A stretch of DNA of 64,000 nt from Thermobacillus sp. ZCTH02-B1. GTDB lineage: Bacteria > Bacillota > Bacilli > Paenibacillales > Paenibacillaceae. The stretch covers positions 186,001-250,000 of the forward strand of contig NZ_LZRU01000019.1 of the NCBI RefSeq assembly GCF_002159085.1, written 5' to 3'. Every line of letters starts with the position of its first letter. The stretch's first letter is position 1. This document shows positions 43,903 to 56,433 of this stretch, in pieces. Under the pieces are notes generated by a model. It was not told the DNA's origin. It saw nothing but the letters and a program-made list of their open reading frames with translations, and made no database searches. The position numbers and the translations under genes were made by a program.

Positions 43903-44520
43903 TGTCTTCGGCTCCCGCGGCCGGTACCGTTCCATCAGCTCCGTCGTCTCCGCGTCGAGCGGCAGGCCGCGCTCCCTGAGCCGCCCGGCGATTTCCGCGC
44001 GCTTCTCGTCCGTCAGGTTCTGGCCGAATTTGAACTTGGCGGTGACGGATTCCGGCACCAGCTTCAGGACGGCGACGCCCTTCAGGCGCGGCGCGTACCG
44101 CGGATCGTCCGGGCGGATCGGGTCGTAGCCGCCCTCCGGCTGCAGCTTCCGCATCAGCGCGCCGAGGGCCGCGGCTTTCTCCGTTACATCTTCAACGACC
44201 TCGATGCGGCCCGAAATGACCACCGACTTGAAATAGGCGGACGCCGGACAGGCCAGCTCCGGATCGGTAAAATAGGACGGAATGATCGCGTATTCCCGCG
44301 CGACGGCGAAGGCGACCCGCGGATTCTGGCGGATGCTGTCCATTTTCTCCCCGATCCGGCTGCCGTGGAAGTAGAACGCCCCGTCCGTATACACGAAATT
44401 GAGCGGCGTGATGCCGGGCCGCCCGTCCGGGCGGATCACCGACAGGAAGCCGAAGCTCGCTTCCGCGAGGAACCGTTCGATTTCCCCGGAATCCGTGACC
44501 TCGAATTCTTCCCTTCTCAT
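43900..44520 (-). CDS. Pyridoxamine 5'-phosphate oxidase-family flavin-binding protein
   Basis: A 206-residue split-barrel (PNPOx-like/NimA-type) protein: FLSVIRPDGRPGITPLNFVYTDGAFYFHGSRIGEKMDSIRQNPRVAFAV is the flavin or heme-binding core. Residues ~95-206 continue the barrel and a helical tail. Substrate unknown; not a full PdxH. ATG 44520 with AAAGGGGG upstream. Divergent from a MocR/PdxR-type regulator, a typical target arrangement. Confidence 0.82.
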   Translation of the reverse strand: MRREEFEVTDSGEIERFLAEASFGFLSVIRPDGRPGITPLNFVYTDGAFYFHGSRIGEKMDSIRQNPRVAFAVAREYAIIPSYFTDPELACPASAYFKSVVISGRIEVVEDVTEKAAALGALMRKLQPEGGYDPIRPDDPRYAPRLKGVAVLKLVPESVTAKFKFGQNLTDEKRAEIAGRLRERGLPLDAETTELMERYRPREPKT

Positions 44521-44564
44521 TCCCAATTTCCCCCTTTCGTGCGAATCCGATCATAATCCGGCAA

Positions 44565-44593
44565 TTGACAGGTTGGAAGAGCCGATTCATAGT
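44565..44593 (+). promoter_or_regulatory. Promoter of the MocR-type regulator gene
   Basis: TTGACA (44565-44570), 17-bp spacer, CATAGT (44588-44593). ACAGGT occurs twice here (44568-44573 and about 44602-44607), which could be direct-repeat half-sites of a MocR-type protein; this is tentative. Confidence 0.6.
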
Positions 44594-44638
44594 AAAAAAA
44601 ACAGGTCCAATTTCACGGGCGGATCGGGGGAATGCGGA

Positions 44639-46162
44639 ATGAGCGGTTTCGAGATCGCGGTGCGGCCGCTGTACGAGAGGTTTCTGGCGGAAGGACGCGG
44701 CAAGCGGGATGCCCTTTACGAGGCGATCCGCGCCGCGATGCTGGCGGGGGCGGTGCCGGAGGGCTCGCGGCTTCCGGCGACGCGGCTGCTCGCCGCTTCG
44801 TTCGGCGTATCCCGCGGCGTGGCCGCGGCGGCGTACGACATGCTGCACGCGGAGGGCTACGTGCGGACCGCCGTCGGATCGGGAACGTACGCGGCGTACC
44901 GCGCGCCGCAAGGAGGACGGATCGGGGGAGCGGACGGGCGGGACCGCGCGGCGGGCGAAGGACGGGAAGGGCCGGCCGGGGAGCTTCGGCTGTCCGCGCC
45001 GGGCAGCCGGATCGTTGCCGCGGCCGGACGCATGCGGCTTGCCCCGGAGCCCGGCGCCCCGTACGACCTTCGGATCGGGCAGCCGGTGATCGCGGATTTT
45101 CCCCATGACGAATGGAAGCGGGCCGTCTACGCGGAGATTCGGCGTTTCCCGGGCAGGCTGCGGGAGGATGCCTTCCGGGCCGAAGGCCACGGGCCGCTGC
45201 GCAGCGCGATCGCCCGGCATCTCGCGGCGACGCGGGGCATCCGGGCGGCTCCCGACCAGATCGTCGTGACGAACGGCTCGATGCAGGCGATCGCGCTGAT
45301 CGCGATGATGCTGCTCGACCCCGGCGATCCGGCCGTCGTCGAGGATCCGGGTTATCCGGGCACCTGGGCGTCGGTGGAGGCGGCGGGAGGACGGTTGATT
45401 GCGGCGCGGGTGGACCAGTCGGGCATCGTGCCGGAGGACTGGCCGGTGCGGCTGCTGTTCGTCACGCCGAGCCGGCAGTTCCCGACCGGCGGCGTGCTGC
45501 CGATGGAGCGCCGCGCGGCGCTGCTGGACTGGGCGGTGCGGCGGGGCGCCGTCATCGTCGAGGACGACTACGACAGCGAGTTCCACTGGGGCGGTCGGCC
45601 GGTGGAGCCGCTGAAGGCGATGGACCGGGACGGCCGCGTGATCTATATCGGCACGTTCTCGCGGACGATGCTTCAGGACGTCCGGATCGGCTTCGCGGTG
45701 CTGCCCGACGGGCTCGTGGAGCCGTTCCGCCGTTTGAAGGCGTGGATCGAGCCGCATCCGACGGATCTCATCTGGCAGCGGGCCCTGGCGCGGTTCATGG
45801 CTTCGGGCGCGTACGCCCGCCATCTGCGGCGCATGCAGCGCATCTGCGGGACGAGGCTGATCCGGTTCCGCAGGTTGCTGGAGGAGCTGCCGGGGGAACC
45901 GTTCGATTGGTATCCGGCCGCAAGCGGCCTGCACGTGTACGGCGAATGGCTCGGAGATCCGGATTCGTACGAGGCGTTCCGGGAAGCCTGCCGCGAGCAG
46001 GGCGTCGTCTGGACGGACGGGGATCGGTATCGGCTGGAGGCTTCCGATCGGCGCGGCGCGCTGTTCGGATTCGCCCATCTGGATGAACGGACGATGGACG
46101 CGGCCGTGGAGCGGATGGCGCGCGCGCTGCCGCGCCCGGGTGGCCTGCGGCGCCGGACCTGA
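44639..46162 (+). CDS. MocR/PdxR-family regulator (GntR HTH + aminotransferase-like domain) lacking the PLP lysine
   Basis: A 507-residue fusion: GntR winged helix (~15-85, LPATRLLAASFGVSRGVAAAAYDML), a ~50-residue Gly/Arg-rich linker, and a fold-type I aminotransferase-like domain (~140-500). In the family the PLP Schiff-base lysine is in GTFSKT; here the codon is CGG, giving GTFSRTM with Arg342. Other cofactor motifs remain (VVEDPGYPGT, IVEDDYDSEF). It may bind PLP non-covalently or another effector. Divergent PNPOx-like gene is the probable target. Weak ribosome binding site (GGGGGA). Confidence 0.85.
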   Translation: MSGFEIAVRPLYERFLAEGRGKRDALYEAIRAAMLAGAVPEGSRLPATRLLAASFGVSRGVAAAAYDMLHAEGYVRTAVGSGTYAAYRAPQGGRIGGADGRDRAAGEGREGPAGELRLSAPGSRIVAAAGRMRLAPEPGAPYDLRIGQPVIADFPHDEWKRAVYAEIRRFPGRLREDAFRAEGHGPLRSAIARHLAATRGIRAAPDQIVVTNGSMQAIALIAMMLLDPGDPAVVEDPGYPGTWASVEAAGGRLIAARVDQSGIVPEDWPVRLLFVTPSRQFPTGGVLPMERRAALLDWAVRRGAVIVEDDYDSEFHWGGRPVEPLKAMDRDGRVIYIGTFSRTMLQDVRIGFAVLPDGLVEPFRRLKAWIEPHPTDLIWQRALARFMASGAYARHLRRMQRICGTRLIRFRRLLEELPGEPFDWYPAASGLHVYGEWLGDPDSYEAFREACREQGVVWTDGDRYRLEASDRRGALFGFAHLDERTMDAAVERMARALPRPGGLRRRT

Positions 46163-46335
46163 TGGGCGGGGGTGCATTTCCGCGTCCGGACGGAAGCGGC
46201 GCCGTGCCGTGAAGCGGACGGCCGGCATGCCACGGCACCTTTCCGGCGGCTTCGTCCATAAGGCGCGGAGCGTTCGCCGGATGCCGGAACGGACGGCGGG
46301 ATGTCGGGCTGCCGCAGCAGCAGATGACGTTGGAT

Positions 46336-46361
46336 CGTCCCGCGGAAAGCGGGGCCTTTTT
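46336..46361 (+). terminator. Terminator after the MocR-type gene
   Basis: TCCCGC-GGAAA-GCGGGG-type hairpin followed by CCTTTTT, 175 bp after the stop. The ~170 bp before it show no further ORF. Confidence 0.65.
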
Positions 46362-46373
46362 GTCACGGATTAA

Positions 46374-47165
46374 TCAGGATTTGGGTTTGAGCCGTCCAAG
46401 CGCCTCGCCCATGCGGACCTTGTCGCCGACGGCAAGATCGCCGCGCGGCTCGAACGTGCCGTCTTCCGCGAGCAGGACGACGGTCGAACCGAATTCGAAC
46501 CAGGCGAGCTCGCCGCCGCGGGCAAGCCGCTCCGCCGCGGGGTCGGTGTAGCGGATGCCGCTGACGTTCAGCGCGCCGACCTTCACGAGCGCAATCTCGC
46601 CGTGTTCGTGGCGGATGAACGTGATGAGCCGTTCGTTCCGGCTGAGCACCCGCCGCAGGCGGGTCATGCCGAACTCGTTCACGGGATAGACGCGGCCCGG
46701 CAGATGGCGGCGCCCGACGACGACGCCGTCCACCGGCGAATGGATGCGGTGGTAGTCGGACGGGCTCAGGTACAGCACGATGCAGTAGCCGTTCCGGTAC
46801 ACGGAAGCGCGCGGACTGAAGCCGAGCAGCTCGTCGATCGGGTAGTCCTGGCCTTTGACGTTGCGGATCGTTCCGCCTTGGACCGGCCCCATGCCGGTGA
46901 TCCGCGCGTCGACCGGGCTGACGAGGACGCCGGGCGCGTCGTCGACCGGGCGGGCTCCCGGTTTGAGCCGCCGGGTGAAAAATTCGTTCAACGTCGCGTA
47001 TTCGCCGATCGGCTTCTCCGCTTCCTCGACCGCGATGCCGTAGGCGCGCGCAAACCGCGGGATGAGCGCCTTGCTGGCGGGGGAATGAGCGATGCGGCCG
47101 GCGAGGCGCGAGATCCATTTCCGCGAACCCAATTCCGTAAGCGTCCTCAGCAGCCATCGGCTCAT
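46374..47165 (-). CDS. psd: Phosphatidylserine decarboxylase proenzyme
   Basis: Membrane-associated enzyme that makes phosphatidylethanolamine from phosphatidylserine. 263 residues. Self-cleavage between Gly and Ser in FEFGSTVVLL (Ser227 becomes the pyruvoyl group); YHRIHSPVDG and FVHP-like FIRHEHGE segments also match. ATG 47165 follows AGGAAGGAG by about 10 nt. No pssA gene is adjacent. Confidence 0.93.
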   Translation of the reverse strand: MSRWLLRTLTELGSRKWISRLAGRIAHSPASKALIPRFARAYGIAVEEAEKPIGEYATLNEFFTRRLKPGARPVDDAPGVLVSPVDARITGMGPVQGGTIRNVKGQDYPIDELLGFSPRASVYRNGYCIVLYLSPSDYHRIHSPVDGVVVGRRHLPGRVYPVNEFGMTRLRRVLSRNERLITFIRHEHGEIALVKVGALNVSGIRYTDPAAERLARGGELAWFEFGSTVVLLAEDGTFEPRGDLAVGDKVRMGEALGRLKPKS

Positions 47166-47364
47166 GCTGCGCCAACTCCTTCCTTGCGGGGTTCGTGCGT
47201 CACCCCTGCGGGCTTCGCCGCTAGTGTGCCACAACGCCGCGGACAATTCAACCGAAAAACCGGCGCGGATCCGCCGCGGCAGGATGCGGACCGGCTCCCG
47301 GGACATCCGCCGCCCCGCCCGCATATGTTGCAGGCAGGGATTCCGGTTGGAGGAGGTCGGGCCG

Positions 47365-48528
47365 ATGGCTCCGGTGAGGGTGGCCTTTGTCACGCCCGGT
47401 TCGTTCGTGTTTCCTTCGCCCGGCGCGAGCTCGGTCGAACGCGTCCTCGAATACCTCGTTCCCCGGCTGGACCGGACGCGGTTCGAGCCGCGCATCTACG
47501 GCCGGACGGGGCGCGGGGCGGGCCGCGTCGGATCGATCGGCGGCGTGCGCGTCGAGCGGTTTCCCGCCGCCGACAAGCGCGCGTATGTGCGGGCGGTCGG
47601 GAAGGCGATGCGGAAATTCCGCCCGCACCTCATCCAGGTGGAGAACCGTCCGCTCTACGTGCTCCGGCTGAGGCGGCGTTTTCCCCGCACGAAAATCTGG
47701 CTGAGCCTCCAGTCGAAGACGTTCATCGGGCGGCGGTACATCCGGAAAGCGGACCTGAAGCGGAGCCTCGCGGCGGCCGACCTGGTGCTCGTCAACAGCG
47801 ACTGGCTGCGCCGGACGGTGGCCGGGCGGGTGCCGGAGGCGGCCGACAAGCTGCGCGTCATCCATCTGGGCGTGGATCTCGAGCGCTTCCGGCCGATCTG
47901 GGACGAGCGGTACGCCGAAAAAAGGCGTCAGCTCCGCGAGGACCGCGGCTGGACGAACCGGACCGTCGTGCTGTTCACCGGCCGGCTCATCCCGCGCAAG
48001 GGCGTGCATCATCTGCTGGCGATCCTGCCGAAGCTGGCCGAGAAGCATCCCGAAGTGCTGCTCGTCATCGTCGGCAGCCCGTTTTACGGTTCGCACCGGG
48101 AGACGGCGTATTCCCGCCGGCTGAAGCGGATGGCGCGCGCGATGAAGCGGCATGTGAAATTCGTGCCGTACGTGCCGTACACGAAGGTGCCCGACTGGTT
48201 CCTCGCGGCCGACATCGCCGTCGTTCCGTCGAAGCCGGGAGAGGCGTTCGGCCTCGTCAACGTCGAGGCGATGGCGAGCGGACTGCCGGTCGTCGCCTCG
48301 CGGGTCGGCGGCATCGTCGAGGTGGTGGCGGACGGCGAGACGGGGTATCTCGTCGATCCGGCGAACATGGAGGCGGAGCTGCTCACGCGGATCGGCGAGC
48401 TCGTCCGCGATCCGGATCTCCGCAGGCGGATGGGCGAGGCCGGCCGGAAGCGCGTCGAGGAGAAGTTCACATGGGACCGGACAGCCGAAGCGTGGATGGC
48501 GCTGTTCAAACGGGAAATCGGGGGGTGA
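47365..48528 (+). CDS. GT4-family glycosyltransferase (CotSA/YtcC-like)
   Basis: A 387-residue GT-B glycosyltransferase with RxxxxKG-type donor site GRLIPRKGVHHLL (~212-224) and the EAFGLVNVEAMASGLPVVAS nucleotide-sugar motif. Basic N-terminal domain. It resembles spore-coat-associated CotSA and related Bacilli glycosyltransferases; acceptor unknown. GGAGGAGGTC 8 nt before the ATG. Divergent from psd; no terminator is obvious before the thi promoter. Confidence 0.85.
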   Translation: MAPVRVAFVTPGSFVFPSPGASSVERVLEYLVPRLDRTRFEPRIYGRTGRGAGRVGSIGGVRVERFPAADKRAYVRAVGKAMRKFRPHLIQVENRPLYVLRLRRRFPRTKIWLSLQSKTFIGRRYIRKADLKRSLAAADLVLVNSDWLRRTVAGRVPEAADKLRVIHLGVDLERFRPIWDERYAEKRRQLREDRGWTNRTVVLFTGRLIPRKGVHHLLAILPKLAEKHPEVLLVIVGSPFYGSHRETAYSRRLKRMARAMKRHVKFVPYVPYTKVPDWFLAADIAVVPSKPGEAFGLVNVEAMASGLPVVASRVGGIVEVVADGETGYLVDPANMEAELLTRIGELVRDPDLRRRMGEAGRKRVEEKFTWDRTAEAWMALFKREIGG

Positions 48529-48600
48529 CGGGTTCAAGGCGCCGGGATTTCGCGCGGGTGGAATCCGGAGGAGATATTTTTTGTCCAATCTCAAGATTGG

Positions 48601-48629
48601 TTGACAGATGAAGGGAACTCCCGTATAGT
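48601..48629 (+). promoter_or_regulatory. Promoter of the thiamine operon
   Basis: TTGACA (48601-48606), 17-bp spacer, TATAGT (48624-48629); the best vegetative promoter in the window. Confidence 0.88.
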
Positions 48630-48640
48630 AAAAATCGAAT

Positions 48641-48730
48641 CCACTAGGGGCGCCCTTGCGGGCTGAGATAAGGCGGAAACGCCTTTGTCCCTTTGAACCT
48701 GATCTGGGTAATGCCAGCGTAGGGAAGTGG
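48641..48730 (+). promoter_or_regulatory. TPP riboswitch (THI-box)
   Basis: Aptamer with P1 CCACT/AGTGG (48641-48645 / 48726-48730). Contains the conserved CTAGGGGCGCC, GGGCTGAGAT, CTTTGAACCTGATCTGG and GTAATGCCAGCGTAGGGA segments. Senses thiamine pyrophosphate; with the downstream terminator it should switch off the thi genes when TPP is plentiful. Confidence 0.97.
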
Positions 48731-48819
48731 GATTGGCTTCGGAATACGATGCATCATGGGCGTGCATCCGGCGCGCCGCAGGCCGCCGCATGCCCGTCGT
48801 GTACCCGTCGTGCACCCTG

Positions 48820-48848
48820 AAAGCCGCTTCCCCGCGAAGCGGCTTTTT
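48820..48848 (+). terminator. Riboswitch terminator
   Basis: AAAGCCGCTTC-(5 nt)-GAAGCGGCTTTTT, about 90 nt after the aptamer. Confidence 0.9.
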
Positions 48849-52555
<3,707 letters not shown>

Positions 52556-52559
<4 letters not shown>

Positions 52560-53464
52560 GGCGAGCGGGATTCGATTTTCGGCTGTACGCGATTACGGGT
52601 GAGCCCTACCATCCCGGGCGGGATCTGATCGACGTGATGGAGGCGGCGATCCGCGGCGGCGCGGACGTCGTGCAGCTCAGGGACAAGGAGACGCCGCCGT
52701 CCCGGCTGCTGGAGAAGGCCCGCGCGCTCCGGGAGCTGACGCGGCGGTACGGCGTGGTCTTCATCGTGAACGACGATCCGGAGCTGGCGCTCGAGGCGGA
52801 GGCGGACGGCGTCCATCTCGGCCAGGAGGATATGCCGATCGCGGAGGCGCGCAGGCTGCTCGGCGAAGACAAGATCATCGGCATCTCGACGCACGACATC
52901 TTCCAGGCGCGGGAAGCCGTCCGGCAGGGCGCCGACTACATCGGGGTCGGTCCGGTCTATCCGACGCCGACGAAACCGGGCAGGCCGGCGGTCGGGCTCG
53001 AATTCGTCCGGCAGGCCGCGCGGGAGATCGCGATTCCGTGGGTCGCGATCGGCGGCATCACGCTGGACAACGCGGACGAGGTGCTGGACGCCGGGGCGCG
53101 CCGGCTGTGCGCGGTGTCCGCGATCGTCGGCAGCCCGGACCCCGAAGCGGCGAGCCGGGAATTCCGGAGGCGGATCGAGGCCCGGGAAGCGGGACGGGCG
53201 GAAGCCGACGGCGGTGCGGGACGGCGGGCCGATGCGGGCGAAGCGGCGCGATCGGCCGGCGGCCCGATTCCGATCCGGCTCAACGGGCGCGAGACGAAGA
53301 CGACGGCGCGGACGCTCATGGAGCTCATCGAGCGGCACGGCCTTGCGGACCGGCGCATCGTCGCCGAGGTGGACGGCGAGATCGTCGCGCGCGCCGAGTG
53401 GGGCCGGACGCCGCTCAAGGCCGGCGCGGTCGTGGAACTGGTTCATTTCAAGGGAGGAGGCTGA
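52556..53464 (+). CDS. thiE: ThiE-ThiS fusion: thiamine-phosphate synthase plus sulfur-carrier protein
   Basis: A 302-residue fusion. Residues ~1-212 are ThiE (VVQLRDKETP, GQEDMP, GVGPVYPTPTKPG, AIGGI), which joins HMP-PP and thiazole phosphate. An Ala/Gly/Arg linker (~213-235) leads to ThiS (~237-302, IPIRLNGRETKTTARTLMELIE...), ending VHFKGGG, so the Gly-Gly tail needed for adenylation is at the true C-terminus. Starts by ATGA overlap with thiF. The organism appears to encode both functions in one chain; proteolytic separation is possible. Confidence 0.9.
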
Positions 53465-53468
53465 TCGG

Positions 53469-54317
53469 ATGTTCGAGGCGAATTACCGCGTCCCGCCGCT
53501 CGTGATCGGCGGGCGTACGCTGCGGTCACGCCTTTTTCTCGGCACGGGACGGTTCCCGAACCCGGCGGTCATGATCCAGGCGCTCGAAGCGAGCGGCGCG
53601 CAGGTCGTCACGTTCGCCGTCCGCCGGGTGAATCTGGACGAGACGGCGGACGATTCGGTGCTGCAGCATCTCGAGGGGCGGGATCTCATTTATCTGCCGA
53701 ACACGTCCGGCGCGTCAAACGCGGCCGAAGCGGTGCGCATCGCGCGGCTGGCCCGGGCGGCCGGGCTCGGCGACTGGGTGAAGGTCGAGATCAGCGCCGA
53801 CCCGCGCACGCTGCTGCCGGATCCGGTCGAGACGCTGAAGGCGACCGCGATGCTGGCCGATGAGGGGTTCACCGTGCTGCCCTACACGTCCGACGATCCG
53901 GTGCTGTGCCGGCGGCTCGCGGAGGCCGGGGCGGCCGCCGTCATGCCGGGCGGCTCGCCGATCGGCACCGGGCTCGGCATCCTGAATCCGTACAACCTGC
54001 GCCTGATCGCGGAGGAGGCGCAGGTGCCGGTCATCGTCGACGCCGGCCTCGGATCGGCCGCGGACGCCGCGCAGGCGATGGAGCTCGGCGCCTCCGGCAT
54101 CCTCGTGAACACGCCGGTCGCGAAGGCGCTCGATCCGGTCGCGATGGCCCGCGCGATGGCGCTCGCCGTCGAGGCCGGGGCGCTCTCCCGGGCGGCCGGC
54201 CGCATCCCGAAGCGGCGTTACGCCACGGCGAGCAGCGATCCGGACGGCGTGCTCGAGCCGCTCGCGGACCGCGCGGAAGCTTCGGCCGCATCCGTCCCGC
54301 GGGTGACGGGCGGATGA
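53469..54317 (+). CDS. thiG: Thiazole synthase ThiG
   Basis: Builds the thiazole ring from dehydroglycine, deoxyxylulose 5-phosphate and ThiS thiocarboxylate. TIM barrel with the Schiff-base lysine Lys105 (WVKVEISAD) and phosphate-binding MPGGSPIGTG. 282 residues; the last ~25 (PDGVLEPLADRAEASAASV...) extend beyond the usual ~255. GGAGGAGG precedes the ATG. Confidence 0.94.
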   Translation: MFEANYRVPPLVIGGRTLRSRLFLGTGRFPNPAVMIQALEASGAQVVTFAVRRVNLDETADDSVLQHLEGRDLIYLPNTSGASNAAEAVRIARLARAAGLGDWVKVEISADPRTLLPDPVETLKATAMLADEGFTVLPYTSDDPVLCRRLAEAGAAAVMPGGSPIGTGLGILNPYNLRLIAEEAQVPVIVDAGLGSAADAAQAMELGASGILVNTPVAKALDPVAMARAMALAVEAGALSRAAGRIPKRRYATASSDPDGVLEPLADRAEASAASVPRVTGG

Positions 54318-55462
54318 GCGGGCGGATCATCATGCTCGGCGGCGGCATCATCGGGCTCGCGTCGGCGTTCGCGGCGGCCGGCCGGGGGTTCGCCGTCACC
54401 GTCATCGAGGCCGGCCGGCCCGGCGGACAGGCATCCGGAGCCGCCGCCGGCATGCTGGCGCCGTACACCGAAAATCCGGACGGGCCGGATCCCTTCTTCG
54501 CGCTCTGCCTGAAAAGCCTTCGCCTGTACCCCGAATGGCTGGACGAGATCACGGAGGCGTCCGGCGTGCGGGTCGAGCTGCACCGGAGCGGCAGCCTCGC
54601 CGTCGCGTTCAACGAAGCGGACGTGCTGCCGCTGACCGCGCGCATGGCCTGGCAGAACCGGTACGGCGCCGGCGCGGAGCTCGTCGATGCGGCCGCGCTC
54701 CGGCGGCTCGAGCCGCTGCTTTCGACGGACATCCGGACGGCGCTCCATGTGCCGGAGGAGAGCCACGTGTATGCGCCGGCGCTCGTCGAGGCGCTCGAAG
54801 CCGCCTGCCGGCGCCGCGGCGTCTCCGTCATCGCGGAGGCCGGCCGGACCGTGGGCCTGAAGCTCCATGCGGACGGGGTCGAGGTCGCGACGGAGCGCGC
54901 CGGGACGTTCGCGGGCGACCGGCTCGTCGTCTGCACGGGCGCCTGGACCGGCCTGTTCGAGCGGGAGCTCGGCATCCCGCTGCCCGTCCACCCGATCCGC
55001 GGGCAAATCTGCGCCTACGCGGTGCCGATCGGGCTCGTCCGCCATATCGTCGTCTCGCCGCAGGCCTACTGGACGGCGAAGAGCAACGGCACGCTCGTCT
55101 GCGGCGCTTCGGAGGATGTCGCGGGGTTCGACGCGTCCGTCACGGAGCGCGGCATCGCCCGGCTCGTCCGCCAGGGGCCGAAGGTGTTCCCGATGCTGGC
55201 CGATCTCGAGCCGGTGCACCGGTGGGCGGGCCTGAGGCCCGGCACCCTCGACGGCCGGCCGCTGATCGGCCGGCTGCCCCACGCGCCGCAGGTCGTGATC
55301 GCGGCCGGTCATTACCGGAACGGCATTCTGCTCGCGCCCGTCACGGGCGCGTCCGTCGCCGCGCTGCTTGCGGACGAGGCGCCGCCCGTGCCGCTGGACG
55401 CGTTCGATCCGGTGCGATTCGCGCCGGTCAGGCAAATCGGAGGAGAAGGGAGGCCCGCATGA
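54314..55462 (+). CDS. thiO: Glycine oxidase ThiO
   Basis: FAD enzyme that oxidises glycine to iminoglycine for thiazole synthesis (aerobic route). 382 residues: GxGxxG motif LGGGIIGLASAFAAA at the N-terminus, GGQASGAAAGMLAP, and the C-terminal HYRNGILLAPVTG segment typical of DAO-type oxidases. ATGA overlap with thiG. Its presence instead of thiH fits an aerobe. Confidence 0.93.
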   Translation: MSGRIIMLGGGIIGLASAFAAAGRGFAVTVIEAGRPGGQASGAAAGMLAPYTENPDGPDPFFALCLKSLRLYPEWLDEITEASGVRVELHRSGSLAVAFNEADVLPLTARMAWQNRYGAGAELVDAAALRRLEPLLSTDIRTALHVPEESHVYAPALVEALEAACRRRGVSVIAEAGRTVGLKLHADGVEVATERAGTFAGDRLVVCTGAWTGLFERELGIPLPVHPIRGQICAYAVPIGLVRHIVVSPQAYWTAKSNGTLVCGASEDVAGFDASVTERGIARLVRQGPKVFPMLADLEPVHRWAGLRPGTLDGRPLIGRLPHAPQVVIAAGHYRNGILLAPVTGASVAALLADEAPPVPLDAFDPVRFAPVRQIGGEGRPA

Positions 55463-56316
55463 TGGCGAACGGACGCCGGCATCCCGTCCCGCGCGCGTTG
55501 ACGATCGCCGGCTCCGATTCCGGCGGCGGGGCGGGCATCCAGGCCGATCTGAAGACGATGCAGGAGCTCGGCGTTTTCGGGATGAGCGCGATCACGGCCG
55601 TGACGGCGCAGAACAGCCTCGGCGTGCAGGGGGTGTGGCCGCTGCCGCCGGAGGCCGTGGCGGCGCAGATCGATTCGGTGCTCGGCGACATCGGCGTCGA
55701 CGCGGTCAAAACCGGCATGCTGCACGATGCCGCCGTCATCGGGGCGGTCGCGGACGCGCTGGAGCGGCACGCCGTGCCGAGCCTGATCGTCGATCCGGTC
55801 ATGGTCGCGAAGAGCGGCGATCCGCTGCTCCGCCCGGATGCGGTGGAAGCCCTGAAGCGCCGCATGCTGCCGATGGCCGAGCTCGTCACGCCGAACCTGC
55901 CCGAAGCGTGCGCGTTGCTCGGCATCGACGGCCGCGCCATCCGGACGGAAGCGGACATGGTCGGAGCGGCGAGGGAACTGCTCGGGCTCGGCATGCGCAA
56001 TGTGCTGCTGAAGGGCGGGCATCTTCCGGATACCGGCGGCGAATGCGTCGACGTGCTGTGCGGCGCCGATGCGGAGGAGCCGGTCTTCCTCCGTGCTCCG
56101 CGCGTTGCGACGCGGCACACGCACGGGACCGGCTGCACGCTCTCGGCCGCCGTCGCGGCGCTGCGGGCGAAGGGCCTGCCGCTCGCCGAAGCGGTGCGCT
56201 CCGCGCGGCGCTTCCTCGGCGAGGCGATCGCGCAGGCCGTGCCGACCGGCGCCGGCGTCGGCTCCCTCTGGCACGCGGCGCACCGGACGGAGTCGCCCGC
56301 GGCGGCGGATAGGTGA
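55459..56316 (+). CDS. thiD: HMP/HMP-P kinase ThiD
   Basis: A ribokinase-fold kinase of 285 residues that phosphorylates HMP and HMP-P. Motifs: TIAGSDSGGGAGIQADLKTM (N-terminal substrate loop), DPVMVAKSG, TPNLPEA, and the ATP/anion-hole GTGCTLSAAVAA. ATGA overlap with thiO and last gene of the operon. No thiM or tenA follows. Confidence 0.94.
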   Translation: MMANGRRHPVPRALTIAGSDSGGGAGIQADLKTMQELGVFGMSAITAVTAQNSLGVQGVWPLPPEAVAAQIDSVLGDIGVDAVKTGMLHDAAVIGAVADALERHAVPSLIVDPVMVAKSGDPLLRPDAVEALKRRMLPMAELVTPNLPEACALLGIDGRAIRTEADMVGAARELLGLGMRNVLLKGGHLPDTGGECVDVLCGADAEEPVFLRAPRVATRHTHGTGCTLSAAVAALRAKGLPLAEAVRSARRFLGEAIAQAVPTGAGVGSLWHAAHRTESPAAADR

Positions 56317-56433
56317 CGCAAGAAGCGGGATGCGCGGCTTCAGGCGGTTCATTTCCCCCGGAACCGTTGAACCTGCCCATGGACGTTTGCATATGATGCA
56401 GATGACTCTACGGTGGCAAAGAAGGAGTGGGCC

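Noticed and set aside
46163..46335. Possible small gene between the MocR-type gene and psd
   Set aside because: The open frames here have no ribosome binding site and run into the terminator at 46336.
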